From contig JARFJB010001495.1 of NCBI GenBank assembly GCA_036346205.1, forward strand, positions 523,501 to 587,500: a DNA stretch of 64,000 bases. Reading direction: 5' to 3'. Position 1 is the stretch's first letter; each line of letters opens with the position of its first letter. Below are positions 1-10,400 of the stretch, piece after piece. The notes beneath the pieces are model-generated. The model did not search any database and was not told where the DNA came from. It saw only the letters and a list, made by a program, of their open reading frames with translations. The stretch comes from Vesta saturnalis (taxonomy: Eukaryota; Arthropoda; Insecta; Coleoptera; Lampyridae). Position numbers and translations under genes: made by a program.

Positions 1-2
1 TA

Positions 3-506
3 CAAGCATCACACCAAGTAAAGTCTCAATTGGCAGAAAAAGCAGAAAATGCAGCAAAAACGGTACAAGCTTTATATTTACAAAAACTAGATGTCGTTAA
101 AAAATTAGAAAGAGAATTAAAAGAAGCTAAAGAAGTTGATCGTGAGGAAAGGACAAGCGTGGATCATGCTAAGCATTTGTATGAATCAGCACTGAATGCT
201 TATGAGGCTGCTCGGAATGAATTGAAATTACTTGAAACAGCAATTCAGATAACTCAAAAGAACATAGCAGAAGCAGAAAAAAGTGTTAAAGGAGCAGAGG
301 AGGAAATACAAGAGAAAGGTAGATTAATCGAAGCTGCAAATGACCGGATAGCAGAATTGGAAAAACAGTTAAAACAAGAATTAAGTGAATTGGCTAAAAT
401 GAAACAAGCAGCTGAAACAGCAATATCTGCTGCTAAAGAAGCTAAGGAAAACGTGAACCGAGCCAGACGGAAAGTTATGTCTTATAGAAGTCCCAGCTAT
501 TATTGA
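3..506 (+). CDS. DUF745 coiled-coil protein, C-terminal exon (5' end outside window)
   Basis: The frame is open from base 3, with no stop between there and the TTG at 30, so the real start lies upstream of the window and about 167 C-terminal residues are visible. The protein is rich in Ala, Lys, Glu and Gln with heptad spacing, giving an almost continuous coiled coil, and it ends in a short Arg/Ser/Tyr tail (YRSPSYY). The Ala/Gln-rich opening (QASHQVKSQLAEKAENAAK) and the long helical body match the insect-specific family Pfam DUF745, whose biochemical role is not established. There is no membrane segment or catalytic motif in the visible part. The stop is TGA at 504-506. I see no clear AATAAA in the next 150 bases. 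A generic coiled-coil protein is the alternative, but the Ala/Gln pattern favours DUF745. Confidence 0.8.
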   Translation, partial: QASHQVKSQLAEKAENAAKTVQALYLQKLDVVKKLERELKEAKEVDREERTSVDHAKHLYESALNAYEAARNELKLLETAIQITQKNIAEAEKSVKGAEEEIQEKGRLIEAANDRIAELEKQLKQELSELAKMKQAAETAISAAKEAKENVNRARRKVMSYRSPSYY

Positions 507-667
507 TTTTAAGTATAAATCGATCAAATTAAATTTCCTTTGTGTATTTACCTATAAATTAGTTAGTCAGGATTTTTATAAAGGTTTTACTTTAACCTAT
601 TACATATGTAGTATAGACCATGTTTTCTAAGTAAAGCTTTCCTACTTTCAACCTTGACGAATTTACC

Positions 668-2600
668 AGATCGGCCATGTCTGTGTGTGTACCTGTGCTG
701 TGCGTGTTGCATGCTTGGCTGGCTGTGCTACGTGCTTGTGCTATGTGCTTGTGTTGTGCTTGTGTTTGTGCTTGTGCTTGTGTTTGTGTCTTGTGTTTGT
801 TTTGTGTTGTGTTTGTGTTTGTGTTTGTGTTGTGTTTGTGTTTGTGTTGTGTTTGTGTTTGTGTTTGTGTTTGTGTTTGTGTTTGTGTTTGTGCTTGTGC
901 TTGTGTTGTGTTTGTGTGCTTTGCTTGTGCTTGTGTTGTGCTTGTGCTTGTGTTTGTGTCTTGTGTTGTTTGTGCTTTGCTTGTCTTGTGTTTGTGTTTG
1001 TGTTGTGCTTGTATGCTTGTGCTTGTGCTTGTGCTTGTGCTTGTCTGTGTTGTTGTGCTGTTTGTTTGTGCTTGTGTTGTCTTGTGTGTGTTTTTGTGTG
1101 TGTGTTTGTGTTGTGTTTGTGTTGTGTTGTGTGTTTGTGTTGTGTTGTGTGTTTGTGTTTTGTGTGTTTGTGTGTGTTTTAGTGTTTGTTGTGTTGTGTT
1201 TGTGTTTGTGTTGTGTGTTTGTGTTGTTGTGTTTGTGTTTGTTTGTTTGTTGTGTTTGTGTGTTTGTGTTTTTGTTGTTGTGTTTGTGTGTTTTTGTGTT
1301 TGTGTGTTTGTGTTTTGTTTTGTGTTGTGTATGTGTTTGTGTTTTGTGTTGTGTGTTTGTGTGTTGTGTGTTGTTTGTTGTGTGTTTGTGTGTTGTGTTT
1401 GTGTGTTTGTGTTTGTGTTGTGTTTGTGTGTTTTGTGTGTTGTGTGTTGTGTGTTTTGTGTGTTTGTGTTTTGTGTTTTGTGTTTGTGTGTTTGTGTTGT
1501 TTGTGTGTTGTTTGTGTGTTTGTGTTTGTGTTTTGTGTGTTTGTGTGTTTGTGTTTGTGTGTTTGTTTGTTTGTGTGTTTGTGTGTTGTGTGTGTTTGTT
1601 GTTTGTTGTGTTGTGTTTTGTGTTTGTGTGTTTGTGTGTTTTGTGTTTGTGTGTTGTGTGTTTGTGTTGTGTGTTGTTTGTGTTTGTGTTTTGTGTGTTT
1701 GTGTGTTTTTGTGTTTTTGTGTTTTGTGTGTTGTGTGTTTTGTGTTTGTGTTTGTGTGTTTGTGTGTTGTGTGTTGTGTGTTGTGTGTTGTGTTTTGTTG
1801 TTGTGTTTGTGTTTTGTGTTTTGTTTTGTGTTTTGTGTGTTTTGTGTTTGTGTGTTTGTGTGTTTGTGTTGTGTGTTTGTGTGTTGTGTTGTGTGTTGTG
1901 TGTTTTGTGTGTTTGTGTGTTGTGTGTTGTGTTGTGTTTGTGTGTTTGTGTGTTTGTGTGTTTGTGTGTTTGTGTGTTTGTGTGTTTGTGTGTTTTGTGT
2001 TTTGTGTGTTTGTGTGTTTGTGTGTTTGTGTGTTTGTGTGTTTGTCTGTTTGTCTGTTTGAGTTTGCGTTTGCGTTTGCGTTTGCGTTTGCGTTTGCTTG
2101 TGCGTGTGCGTGTGCGGGTGCGCGAGCGCGCGCGTGCGCGCGAGGGTGCGCGAGCGTGAGTGTGTGCGTGTGCGTGTGCGTGTGCGTGCACGTGTGCGTG
2201 TGCGTGTGCGTTTGCGTCTGAGTGCGCGTTCGCGTGCGCGTGCGCGTGCGCGTGTGCATGTGCGCGTGCGTGTGCGTGTGCGCGTGCGCGTGTGCGTGTG
2301 CGTGTGCGTGCGCGTGCGCGTGTGCGTGTGCGTGTGCGTGTGCGTGTGTGTGGGTTTGTGTGTGCGTGTGGATGTGAGTGTGCGAGGGCGCGAAAGCGTG
2401 CTCGTGCTCTTGCTCGTTCACGTTCGTATGCGCGTGGTTTTAATTGTGATGTGGGGTTGGTTGTGGTAGTGATTGTTTTTAGTGCGTGTGGGTGTGTGCG
2501 GGTGTACGTATGTGTGTGTATGGGTATTTGCGGGTGTGCGTGTACATGCGCGTGTGTGAATGCGTGTACGTGTGCGTAATCGAGTACAAGTGCGAGTGCG
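668..2600. repeat. Long G/T-strand-biased compound microsatellite
   Basis: About 1.9 kb in which the + strand is almost only G and T. From 668 to about 2058 it is built of TTTGTG, TGTG and TTGTG units. From 2060 to about 2600 it becomes TGCG/CGTGTG and is CpG-rich. Open frames across it encode only Cys/Val/Phe or His/Thr/Asn low-complexity runs, so I call no gene. Purine-pyrimidine alternation in the right third could favour Z-DNA. Confidence 0.95.
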
Positions 2601-2974
2601 AAGGAGTGTGCATGTTCATGTGGCGAAATAAAAATGCAGAAAGGATGATTATTCAAATCGTAGTTGAGAATCCTCGAATCTCGTTGCGCGAAATTAAAAG
2701 TACTGTTGGCGTTAACGGCTGACAATATTCTCAAATGTCACAAACACTGTGCCTACTATGAACGACCTTACCAGGGGCTTCATAAAGGCGATACAATGAT
2801 AAGAATGTAATTCTGTAAATGGTTTATCAGAAAAATGTTTTATATAACAAACATTTAATGCCAAATACAAATAAATTGAATTATTTTTTTATGTTTACTT
2901 TTAGGTGCATTCCAATCGTTAAACAACAAACTCACAAGAAATTTCTGTCTGTTGGAAGCTTTAGACAATAGACA
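2601..2974. other. Noncoding, nothing recognised
   Basis: This A+T-rich stretch between the microsatellite and the reverse-transcriptase relic shows no convincing ORF, RNA gene or repeat end. Confidence 0.5.
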
Positions 2975-3400
2975 AATAGAAAACTATAGGCTAATTTCTC
3001 TATTATAGTTTTAAAAATATTTATGGTCAGTGTTTACAAAAGATTTAAGCTTTTATCGAAAGTAATTAATTATTAAGCAACAATCAACAGAAACTTTGTT
3101 GTTAATAAGTCACTAACACAGCCTTGCATACATTTTTTAATTATGTTTACCCGTACCATAATGACAAGTTGTCCTGCGCTGCGCTGCTTTGTGACCTGAC
3201 GAAGGTATTCGACGTCATAAATATTAATCAATGTTAGATAAGATGAAACAATGTAGGGATGTTTCGTAGAGCTGGTTTCGCTTCTACCTATGTCAACGTA
3301 AGCAATTTGTACACTAAAAATTTGCTCACACGTGTGCCACAAGGTTCTATCCTAGGACCATTGCTTCAACTTAGTATTTAAATCATAACGCTGTGATTTT
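2975..3400 (+). pseudogene. Non-LTR retrotransposon reverse transcriptase relic (Jockey/CR1-like)
   Basis: Conceptual translation across several frameshifts recovers reverse-transcriptase blocks in the right order. NYRLISLL (compare NYRPISLL) lies near 2981, VYKRF..LLS near 3035, and CDLTKVFDVIN (motif A, usually DLSKAFDxVxH) near 3187. VPQGSILGPLL (motif B) is at about 3334-3365. The catalytic FADD block does not follow, so the relic is truncated after motif B. Stops and indels are frequent, which marks an old dead copy. The sequence is too short and worn to choose between the Jockey and CR1 clades. Confidence 0.75.
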
Positions 3401-3879
3401 GCACGGTGTTCGTAATTGCACAACTTAATTCTAAAAGCATAAATTTCCGAATGTATATGATATTCTATCCGAATATACACTAAAACAGATAGAAGGTTCC
3501 GTTTTTGAGTTGCTCTTGGGGTTATCATTTGTTTTCTTCACAACAACGTCTTAAGTACCTACTGCTAGTTTAATTATTGACAAATTTACTGACCATTGGA
3601 ATAACCTGTGTGGACAATCTTACAATAATTTATATTAAGCAGTCTGACGATTTGTCATCTTTGTTTTACTGTGCTTATTTTTTTTAAATGATCTAAACAC
3701 CACCACGGTCTGTGACCCAAATACGTAAAGCTAGAGAGGTTGCATTTCAGGAAGTACGTAAAAGCTCTTGATACGTCTCTTCAAAATTTTTAATACACTA
3801 ACACAATAGTACCAGAATAGTATAAGAATAGTACTTATGCTAACGTACTTTTAATACGATTTAAAAATATATGGTGTGG
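3401..3879. other. Noncoding, nothing recognised
   Basis: A+T-rich with no supported ORF. It ends where a copy of the ACCTTCCAACCTAC repeat family begins. Confidence 0.5.
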
Positions 3880-4199
3880 ACCTTCTAACCTACAAAATGG
3901 AAATTAAAAGAAATGAAATAATTCTAATAACATTTTTTTAGGATAATTATGCAATCTCCATTATAATAAGTTCATAACGAAAATAGGCAACATAACAATA
4001 ATCTATGTCAAACAGATGTTCAAAACTTCATGTGAGACAGAAATTAATAGACACCTAGATGCTAACTTAAAAACTTATAAGAATTGAAATAATTTTAATT
4101 ATAATTTTTTGAGGATAAGTATTCAACAGGAAATATTGTGCACTCGCGCACACGCTCATGCACATGCACATGCACACGAAAATTCAACGTATTTCATTC

Positions 4200-4552
4200 C
4201 CTACCAAAGGGGAGGGTGGGCTGCTCGAGCTTCCCGAGCTTCTTCAGCCACAATTATGGATGCCTTGCATACATACATACATTACGTATATATGCATGGT
4301 GGGATTAAGGACAGGTGTGGTCAGGATAGGATCGGAAGGAACGGAGTTAGGGTTATGAGGGGGAAAATACTACCCCAGCATTGGCCTAAGTAGCCGCACA
4401 TGGTGTGCATATACGCAGTGACCATGCCGCTACATGTGTATGAGGAAAACCCCCTGAAAAAACCACATACAAGGTAGACGGTAACGGGAATCGAACCCAT
4501 TACGTCCCGAATGCTAAGCAGGTCGTGTCACCACTACACTACCAGCTCGGTA
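4200..4552 (-). mobile_element. SINE-like element with tRNA-Ala-derived head
   Basis: On the minus strand a tRNA-like head starts near 4550. It has an A-box-like block (GGTAGTGTAGTGGTGACAC), an anticodon arm GCTTAGCAT identical to that of tRNA-Ala(AGC), and a B box GGGTTCGATTCCC. The acceptor stem is decayed, so this is not a working tRNA. A tRNA-unrelated body of about 280 bases follows down to about 4200, and the element then abuts an ACATGC microsatellite. The arrangement is that of a tRNA-derived SINE transcribed by Pol III. The 3' end is not precisely defined. Confidence 0.6.
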
Positions 4553-4554
4553 TA

Positions 4555-4768
4555 TGCACACACACGTACGCACACGCACGCACACACACACACACGCACA
4601 CACACACACACACACAAACAAACACAGACGCAGACACGGACACGGACTCGTACACGGACACGGACACGGATACACACGCACGCACACGCCCACACACACA
4701 CACACGCACACACACACACACACATACACACACATACATGCACACATCAACACACACATACACACACA

Positions 4769-4848
<80 letters not shown>

Positions 4849-4850
4849 CC
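4555..4850. repeat. (CA)n compound microsatellite
   Basis: CA/CACG/CGGACA repeats, ending in an uninterrupted (CA)n run at about 4771-4846. It lies inside copy A of the dispersed repeat family, whose other copies carry the complementary (GT)n at the same relative position. Confidence 0.95.
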
Positions 4851-5244
4851 AGACATGGCTAATCTTGGCGAAACTTCGCCAAATGTTGTACAAAAGGGTT
4901 AATAAGTAGATTTAGCGATAGTGAAAAAAAAGTCGATTACTTAATATCTCTACCTGCATATGTATATGTAGGTTGGAAGGTAAAACTGCTTCACTTAAAT
5001 TAGGGAAGAAATTATTGGCTAATTGTAAAGACCAAGCATCCTTTACAAAATTTTCCTGTAATTAATTATTTGCTAATTATACCGTTTTAATCAAATTTCG
5101 CAGAAACCAACAAATAATTAATTTTATAATCCCCTCCGACGTAGATTTCAAAAAACAACGAATGTTTTTACGTCAGAGTGTTATCCGCCAAACGCGACCG
5201 TAGGACCCCTGCACGGAAGGCAGATCCACCCACCGCGGTTTCTC

Positions 5245-5280
5245 TATAAAAACCGCGACGCGCTACTGAAGGCTCAGACC
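5245..5280 (+). promoter_or_regulatory. Candidate core promoter (TATA plus initiator)
   Basis: TATAAAAA at 5245-5252 is followed by TCAGAC with its A at 5276, i.e. TATA at -31 relative to an arthropod-type TCAG initiator. The TATA box sits in the loop of an exact 8-bp inverted repeat, CGCGGTTT (5234-5241) and AAACCGCG (5250-5257). The surrounding 5150-5420 is distinctly richer in G+C than its flanks. A retrotransposon LTR promoter is the main alternative, but I see no paired LTR in the window. Confidence 0.45.
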
Positions 5281-5445
5281 CATACCGCAGGCATGACGCT
5301 CTTATTCTCGTTGTGTACACCTCCGATTTGTCGATTGCTGAATTCGTTCAACCTGAACCGTCGTGCATCTTTTGTCGCGTTACTTCGCCGCAATCAGCTC
5401 CATATAATCAAACTTCTGGTTGATGCGTTCTGAGGTTAAAAGCAC
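5276..5445 (+). other. Candidate 5' UTR exon 1a
   Basis: It runs from the proposed initiator to a consensus splice donor (GCAC|GTGAGT, donor GT at 5446-5447). It has no long ORF, so it would be a noncoding leader exon. It may feed the coding exon near 57.4 kb, but only transcript data could link them. Confidence 0.3.
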
Positions 5446-5688
5446 GTGAGTTTTTTTATTGCACATTAAGCAAATATTACATAATACAGAGATTAGCCGA
5501 TGTTACGAAGGGCTCAGATGCCGGAGTCATCTTAAACAAATATTACAAAATACACAAATCGGACGGTGTCACGACATGTTTTGACGCCCGCAGTCATCTT
5601 TCACTTACTCCGTTGGGAAGAAAATTCGTTGCCGTAACTCCTTCTGAAGGTCCATTTATACAGCTCACAACGGGTTAGTTCCAGATTC

Positions 5689-5813
5689 TTATAAATGGCC
5701 CTTCACCTAAACATCTATTACACAACATTACACCACGCCTCACACAAGGCAATATAAATAAAACCAGAAGTGCCTGCAACCGCAGATTACGCAAATTCCA
5801 GAAGCCGCTTCAG
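5689..5813 (+). other. Candidate alternative leader exon 1b with upstream TATA
   Basis: TTATAAAT at 5689-5696 and ATATAAATA at 5752-5760 precede a strong donor, TTCAG|GTAAGAT, with GT at 5814-5815. An inverted repeat (TCCATTTATA at about 5651 and TATAAATGGC at about 5690) flanks the first TATA. This could be a second promoter or an internal leader exon of the same gene. Support is from splice and TATA consensus only. Confidence 0.25.
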
Positions 5814-5819
5814 GTAAGA

Positions 5820-8800
5820 TCCGCCAGTTACATAAAAACATTACGCGTTCCCGTCCGTACTTTGCTTATTTGATCGTTTCAAACGTAAATAAATACCAAT
5901 CGCAATTGGTCATACTTCTGCGCCACGTTGGTTTTTGGTCTAACAATACTTTTTCATAGAAATCCTGTAAGAAAACCATTTCTGTCATTAATAACGAGTT
6001 AGTTATCCCGCTCCTGTAAATTCTGAAATAACTCGTCCCAGAAATTAATACTTATTAGTTATCATTTCCTTTTAATACAGGCATGAATAGAGTAAATAAT
6101 AAATGTCAGTTTATTTCGTTCTAAATAACTGAAATGGTTATTTAATGCCGGTACGGTAGTGTTAATATCTCATAATAATCTTAGTGGTTTTCCAGTTAAA
6201 TAATTAGAATAAGTCTCGTGTAAATCCAATATTACATTTATTATTACTCTAATAATTAGAGTAAATACTTCCGTAATTAATCAACCCGAACCTGGTACGC
6301 CTGTAGTTTGTTTATTTAAATAATCACAAACAGTAACAGTTACATTTTTATATCATACAAATAAAAAAATTCATTTAATAGACATTCCCTTTAAAGGAAT
6401 ACATCTATTCAGTCTGAAAGCAAACTCGTATATGAAAATAGTCATGCGCACAAACGTTATGTTAAAGTATTGATTTTTCTGCAGAACTGACCTTCTCACA
6501 GACGCAAGCGCGAGCGTTGCCCTGTTCTCAACTTATGTAATATGCAACGAGCGTAGTACCCTTAGATTTTTATTTAACCCGCTCCAAAGAATAAGATTTC
6601 AGTTCTTGTAAACCTTTTTATATCAACATTATTGAAGAAAATGTAATACCTGAGATGATTATTTTTCATTACGTTTTATTAAAACTGAATGTGTTCAATT
6701 TATAAAGATATCATTTACTAGTTAATTTTGCTTTGCTTGCTAATTAATTTCGGTTTATGTAAATGAATTTTAAGCTTTATGTTTACTAACTCCTTTTTAA
6801 TTGGTCGCAATGGCTATCTCAAGTTAATAAAAGAATCGATTTCTGTTATCATTGCCCAAAATTATGTTCATTTCGATTTATTTATCTGGAATTAGTTGAC
6901 CTCTTTCGGCATTTATAAATTCAATAATTGTGTAAGCTTATGATATAATAATCTTTAGCAATAAAAGTAAAGCAAACGTTATACTCATTTAATTAAATTC
7001 CAAATCTGAGCGAAAATGGATCAATGCGTTTTTTACAAATTATTATGTAAAATCAAACCTATAATATAAAATAACCTTCCTAAAACTAACATATAACAAA
7101 TAAAATATTTATCAGAATCAAGCGATTGTTCTCGTTTAATTGTGACAGTCAATTAAATGTAAAGGTTCGGGAAATCAAACACACCAAAAAGTTTTATTTA
7201 TTAGCAGAAACAAAAACGTTCTTACTTATTTTCGTTGCAAAACTGATAATGTAATGCTGCGTTTTTTTGACTGATGATAAGGGACTAGGTAGGTTAGAGC
7301 CTGCTCTTCCGATGATGGCACCTGTCGGCACCCTGGAACCGTTTCTATATTGTTGTCCTATCTTTCCTTATACCAGTCAATGCTTATATTTTTATGTAGC
7401 TAAATACGCTTCTAGTTTTCTTTCATCAATTAATGATTTTAATAAATAATTGTTCGATATATTTACACTATACAGTTTTTAATTAATCGTTCAATTTTAA
7501 CTACAAATAGCCTGCGCAACAAAATGCAAGCTATTTACAACACGTGAATGCTACCTTTTTACACATCAATAAATTCGAGTTATTGTTCTTTATACCTCGA
7601 TTTCCCAATTTGGGTCGATTATTATTATATTTATTGTTCACATTTAAACACAATTGATTACGGTTCTGAAATATGCAACACGCGTTATCTTCACTTATTA
7701 CGTCACTTTTTATTATTTTAATAAGAAAGGTAATTTTCTACTTCTTCCTTATCACCGTTAATTAATTCTTATTTGTAATTTTAACACTTTATAGGGCAGC
7801 GTGACTACAATGTCGCTTAGACTGCGAATTCTGATCGCTTATTTTTATGCGACTGTTTGTGATCGCTCACTATATGCGACTGACTTAAAAACTGAATATC
7901 ATTATTATAACAGCGCCATTCCTTCCACCACATTAATGCACTTGCAAATGCCGCATATTTAAATATTTTCAAATTGAATATATAGATAACTTATGGAAAT
8001 AAACTCAAGCTTTAATAATAATATTAATTACATTCAAATACAAAGAAACTATAATTGTTTCTTTACCCAGACAAATAATATATAAATATCTAATCTCGTA
8101 TAATTTAGCGCGAAATTTTGATTTTGTCTAAAGCTCCCGTTACAAATACTGTTAACATTACAAAACTGCATCCGATAGCTCCCGTTTACAGGGCCGGCTA
8201 AGAGTTCCTAATAAATTATAAAAGTAATTTTTTTTTTGGAGTTTGTGTTATAACACGTGTGCCCGATAAAAGGTAATGGTAATATTAATTCCAATTCACA
8301 CAGATCAGGCGTCCAGGGAAAATTCGGCCTGATTTGTTTCATGTACCTACTTGATTTCTGTTTTCTTATCTTTATTTTTATATATTAAGTTGAAATATTT
8401 ATTAGTATTGTAAACAATAGGTAATATACGTTTAAACCATTGTATTAGAATCATTTAGTGTGAACAGTGTTTAGCCCAGAACTATCTATCCCAGCGAACT
8501 CTTTTTTGCTAGTACGAAAACCGACTGAACTAGACCGAGGAAAATTAAAATAAACAATTTAATTATTGTAAGAAAAGTAGTTTACATGCTAAAGTACGTT
8601 TAGAAATATAATTGTACATCATTTGTGAATCAAATTAAAAGTGAAACGGAACGAAAGGGCATTGAACAATCTTCCGACCTTACATACGAATAGTAAATTT
8701 TTCGGTAAATCATAGCATTGATTGATAAATCCGACAACACTCATGCAGTGTTAGTACTTGTAGAGGCCATTTAGTAAAAGATATTTATTGAATGAGGTTA

Positions 8801-9340
8801 ATTTGGATAATATGTATAGGCAAGTACATATTAAATAACTTGACCTAAAATATAAATCCATCAATTACACTTGTTAACTTTCTGTTGATTTGTGTATAGA
8901 TTCTACTCTTCTCATGGTAGATACTAATTTATTATATAAATTGTACACCTATTTGACATTTTCAGTTATAAAAACAAAATGTGCAGATTAGCGTAAGTTT
9001 GTTCAGGTTTAGGTATTTAATGGGATTACAATAAATCTAAAACGACGTTTTGAAAATAAGATTTTTGCAAACCTATGTTGAAAATTGCGTCGTAGATTCA
9101 GATATAGTAATTTTAATTACTTCGATCGAACGTTAGAGGGTGTTCTGATTTGTCATCTTCAAGACAGCTTAAAAATATTTATTTTTTAATGATCTATACT
9201 CCGTTTACCGAACAGAAGCTTGTACGTAGCTTTATACGTTTCTCAAAGTCTTATGTTAATAGCAAGCTTAGGTTTATGTTTTAATTTTCAAATTTCACAA
9301 AATTGTTTCAACATCTTTAACAATTTTAAAATATAATATT
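5820..9340. other. Noncoding A+T-rich region
   Basis: No credible coding frame is present. CAGGGCCGGCTAAGAG near 8190 resembles the ends of the ZMYM1-like hAT elements further right, but no partner end was found, so it is at most an orphan TIR. The block at about 9125-9170 is repeated in inverted orientation at about 59.63-59.67 kb. Confidence 0.5.
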
Positions 9341-9344
9341 ACCA

Positions 9345-9376
9345 CTGACGAAGATAAATGTAAGTGTTATCGAAAC
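9345..9376 (+). ncRNA. Hammerhead-ribozyme-like core (degenerate)
   Basis: The invariant hammerhead blocks CTGACGA (9345-9351) and GAAAC (9372-9376) are separated by a foldable stem, GATAA pairing with TTATC. One extra A sits between the first block and the stem, and I could not find a convincing stem III with a cleavage site. Hammerhead motifs are known from the pseudo-LTRs of Penelope-like elements, and related worn sequences occur near 27.78, 44.06 and 59.45 kb. Probably a non-functional relic. Confidence 0.3.
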
Positions 9377-9534
9377 GTTTAGATTGTTTTACATTAATAT
9401 ACAAATACACGATTAAAAACTCAAAAAAAGATAAGTACTTTAACAAGCTAAAAATCAGATTCAAAGTTTTAGTTCCAAATGAAATTTACGGTATTTAAAA
9501 TTAATTAAATTGTTACAAAATAAAAATGATTTTT

Positions 9535-10013
9535 ACCTTCCAACCTACATATACATATGTAGGTATAAAAGGTTAAACAATCGAGTTTTTTCACTATCGC
9601 TAAATCGAAGGGGGGGGGGGGGGCTTATTAGCGGCAGTTTTCGGTTTTTATCAAATATCAAACAGCTGCATATTTCAAAGATATAAAAATATGTAGGTAT
9701 AGACCTTACACAATTTAATTTTACATAAATTTTCTTCATAAACTTTTTTAATATAACGCATAGTTATCTTTAAAAAATTATAATTAAAATTATTTCATTT
9801 CTTTTAATTTTTTTTGTTAGCATCTAGGTGTGTATTAACCTCTGCCTGATATGAAGTTTTAAACGTCTGTTTGACATAGATTATTGTTTTTGTTTTTAGA
9901 ATGTTGCCTATCTTCATAATGAACTTATTATAAAAGAGGTCGCATAATTACCCTAAAAAATTGTTACTAAAATATGTAATTTCTTTTAATTTCCATTTTG
10001 TAGGTTGGAAGGT
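9535..10013 (+). mobile_element. Dispersed TIR-like repeat, copy B
   Basis: The shortest copy with both ends. It opens with ACCTTCCAACCTACATATAC, closes with TTTTGTAGGTTGGAAGGT, and contains the family core GCATCTAGGTGTGTATTAACC near 9820. Where other copies carry (GT)n, this one has a run of 13 G at 9610-9622. Beyond the right end, CGTGTGGTGTTCCACA can form a small hairpin. That sequence also follows copies D and F, so the true end may lie further out. Confidence 0.7.
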
Positions 10014-10087
10014 CGTGTGGTGTTCCACATTTCTTTTTAGTGACGAAAGTATTTCAACATAATTTGACAATTTAGTAATAAGTTAAG

Positions 10088-10091
<4 letters not shown>

Positions 10092-10180
<89 letters not shown>
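10092..10180. repeat. (AT)n microsatellite
   Basis: Uninterrupted alternating AT over about 88 bases. Confidence 0.98.
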
Positions 10181-10184
<4 letters not shown>

Positions 10185-10256
10185 CGTTGATACTTGTGTG
10201 ATACGTTCACGAATGTAATAAAACTTAACTAATTCTCTGTTAGGTTCCATAATTAA

Positions 10257-10400
10257 ATGCGTGTGTATATGTGTGTGCGTGTGTGTGTGTGTGCGTACGT
10301 GTGTGTGAATGGCGCGTGCGTGCGCGTGTGCGTGTGTGTGCGTACGAGCGTGGCAGCGTGCGTACGAAGGTGCGTGGGTACGTGTGTGTGTGTGTGTTGT
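10257..10400. repeat. GT/GCGT microsatellite
   Basis: TGTGTGCG and GTACG-type repeats. Open frames here are low-complexity artefacts. Confidence 0.9.

Larger units (their letters stand above)
3880..4981 (-). mobile_element. Dispersed TIR-like repeat, copy A (ACCTTCCAACCTAC family)
   Basis: The copy begins with ACCTTCTAACCTACAAAATGG and ends with GTAGGTTGGAAGGT, the reverse complement of the same end motif. It contains the family core around 4010-4070 (cAAAACTTCATGTGAGACAG through CACCTAGATGCTAAC) and, at the other end, ATCCAGACATGGC followed by TTGGCGAAACTTCGCC next to a (CA)n tract. The same blocks recur near 9.5-10, 11.6-11.9, 12.4-13.2, 27.6-28.3, 34.7-35.3 and 40.3 kb. No coding capacity is visible, so the family is non-autonomous. 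The inverted ends suggest a DNA transposon, but I found no clear target duplication. Confidence 0.65.

Noticed and set aside
668..2600. Telomeric or subtelomeric repeat
   Set aside because: Insect telomeres are typically TTAGG. No such run is present, and the TTTGTG units are irregular.
592..2734. Long open frames of His/Thr/Asn/Lys or Cys/Val/Leu repeats up to 668 codons
   Set aside because: They are translations of a GT microsatellite. Several frames on both strands are open together, and there is no domain or codon bias.
4511..4909. His/Thr-rich open frame of 132 codons
   Set aside because: A (CA)n tract plus a tRNA-like SINE head.
5150..5900. LTR of a retrotransposon
   Set aside because: No second LTR, primer-binding site or Gag/Pol adjoins it. 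Left as a promoter candidate with this alternative noted.
8185..8210. hAT end CAGGGCCGGC at about 8.19 kb
   Set aside because: No partner TIR or transposase remains nearby. The match could be chance.
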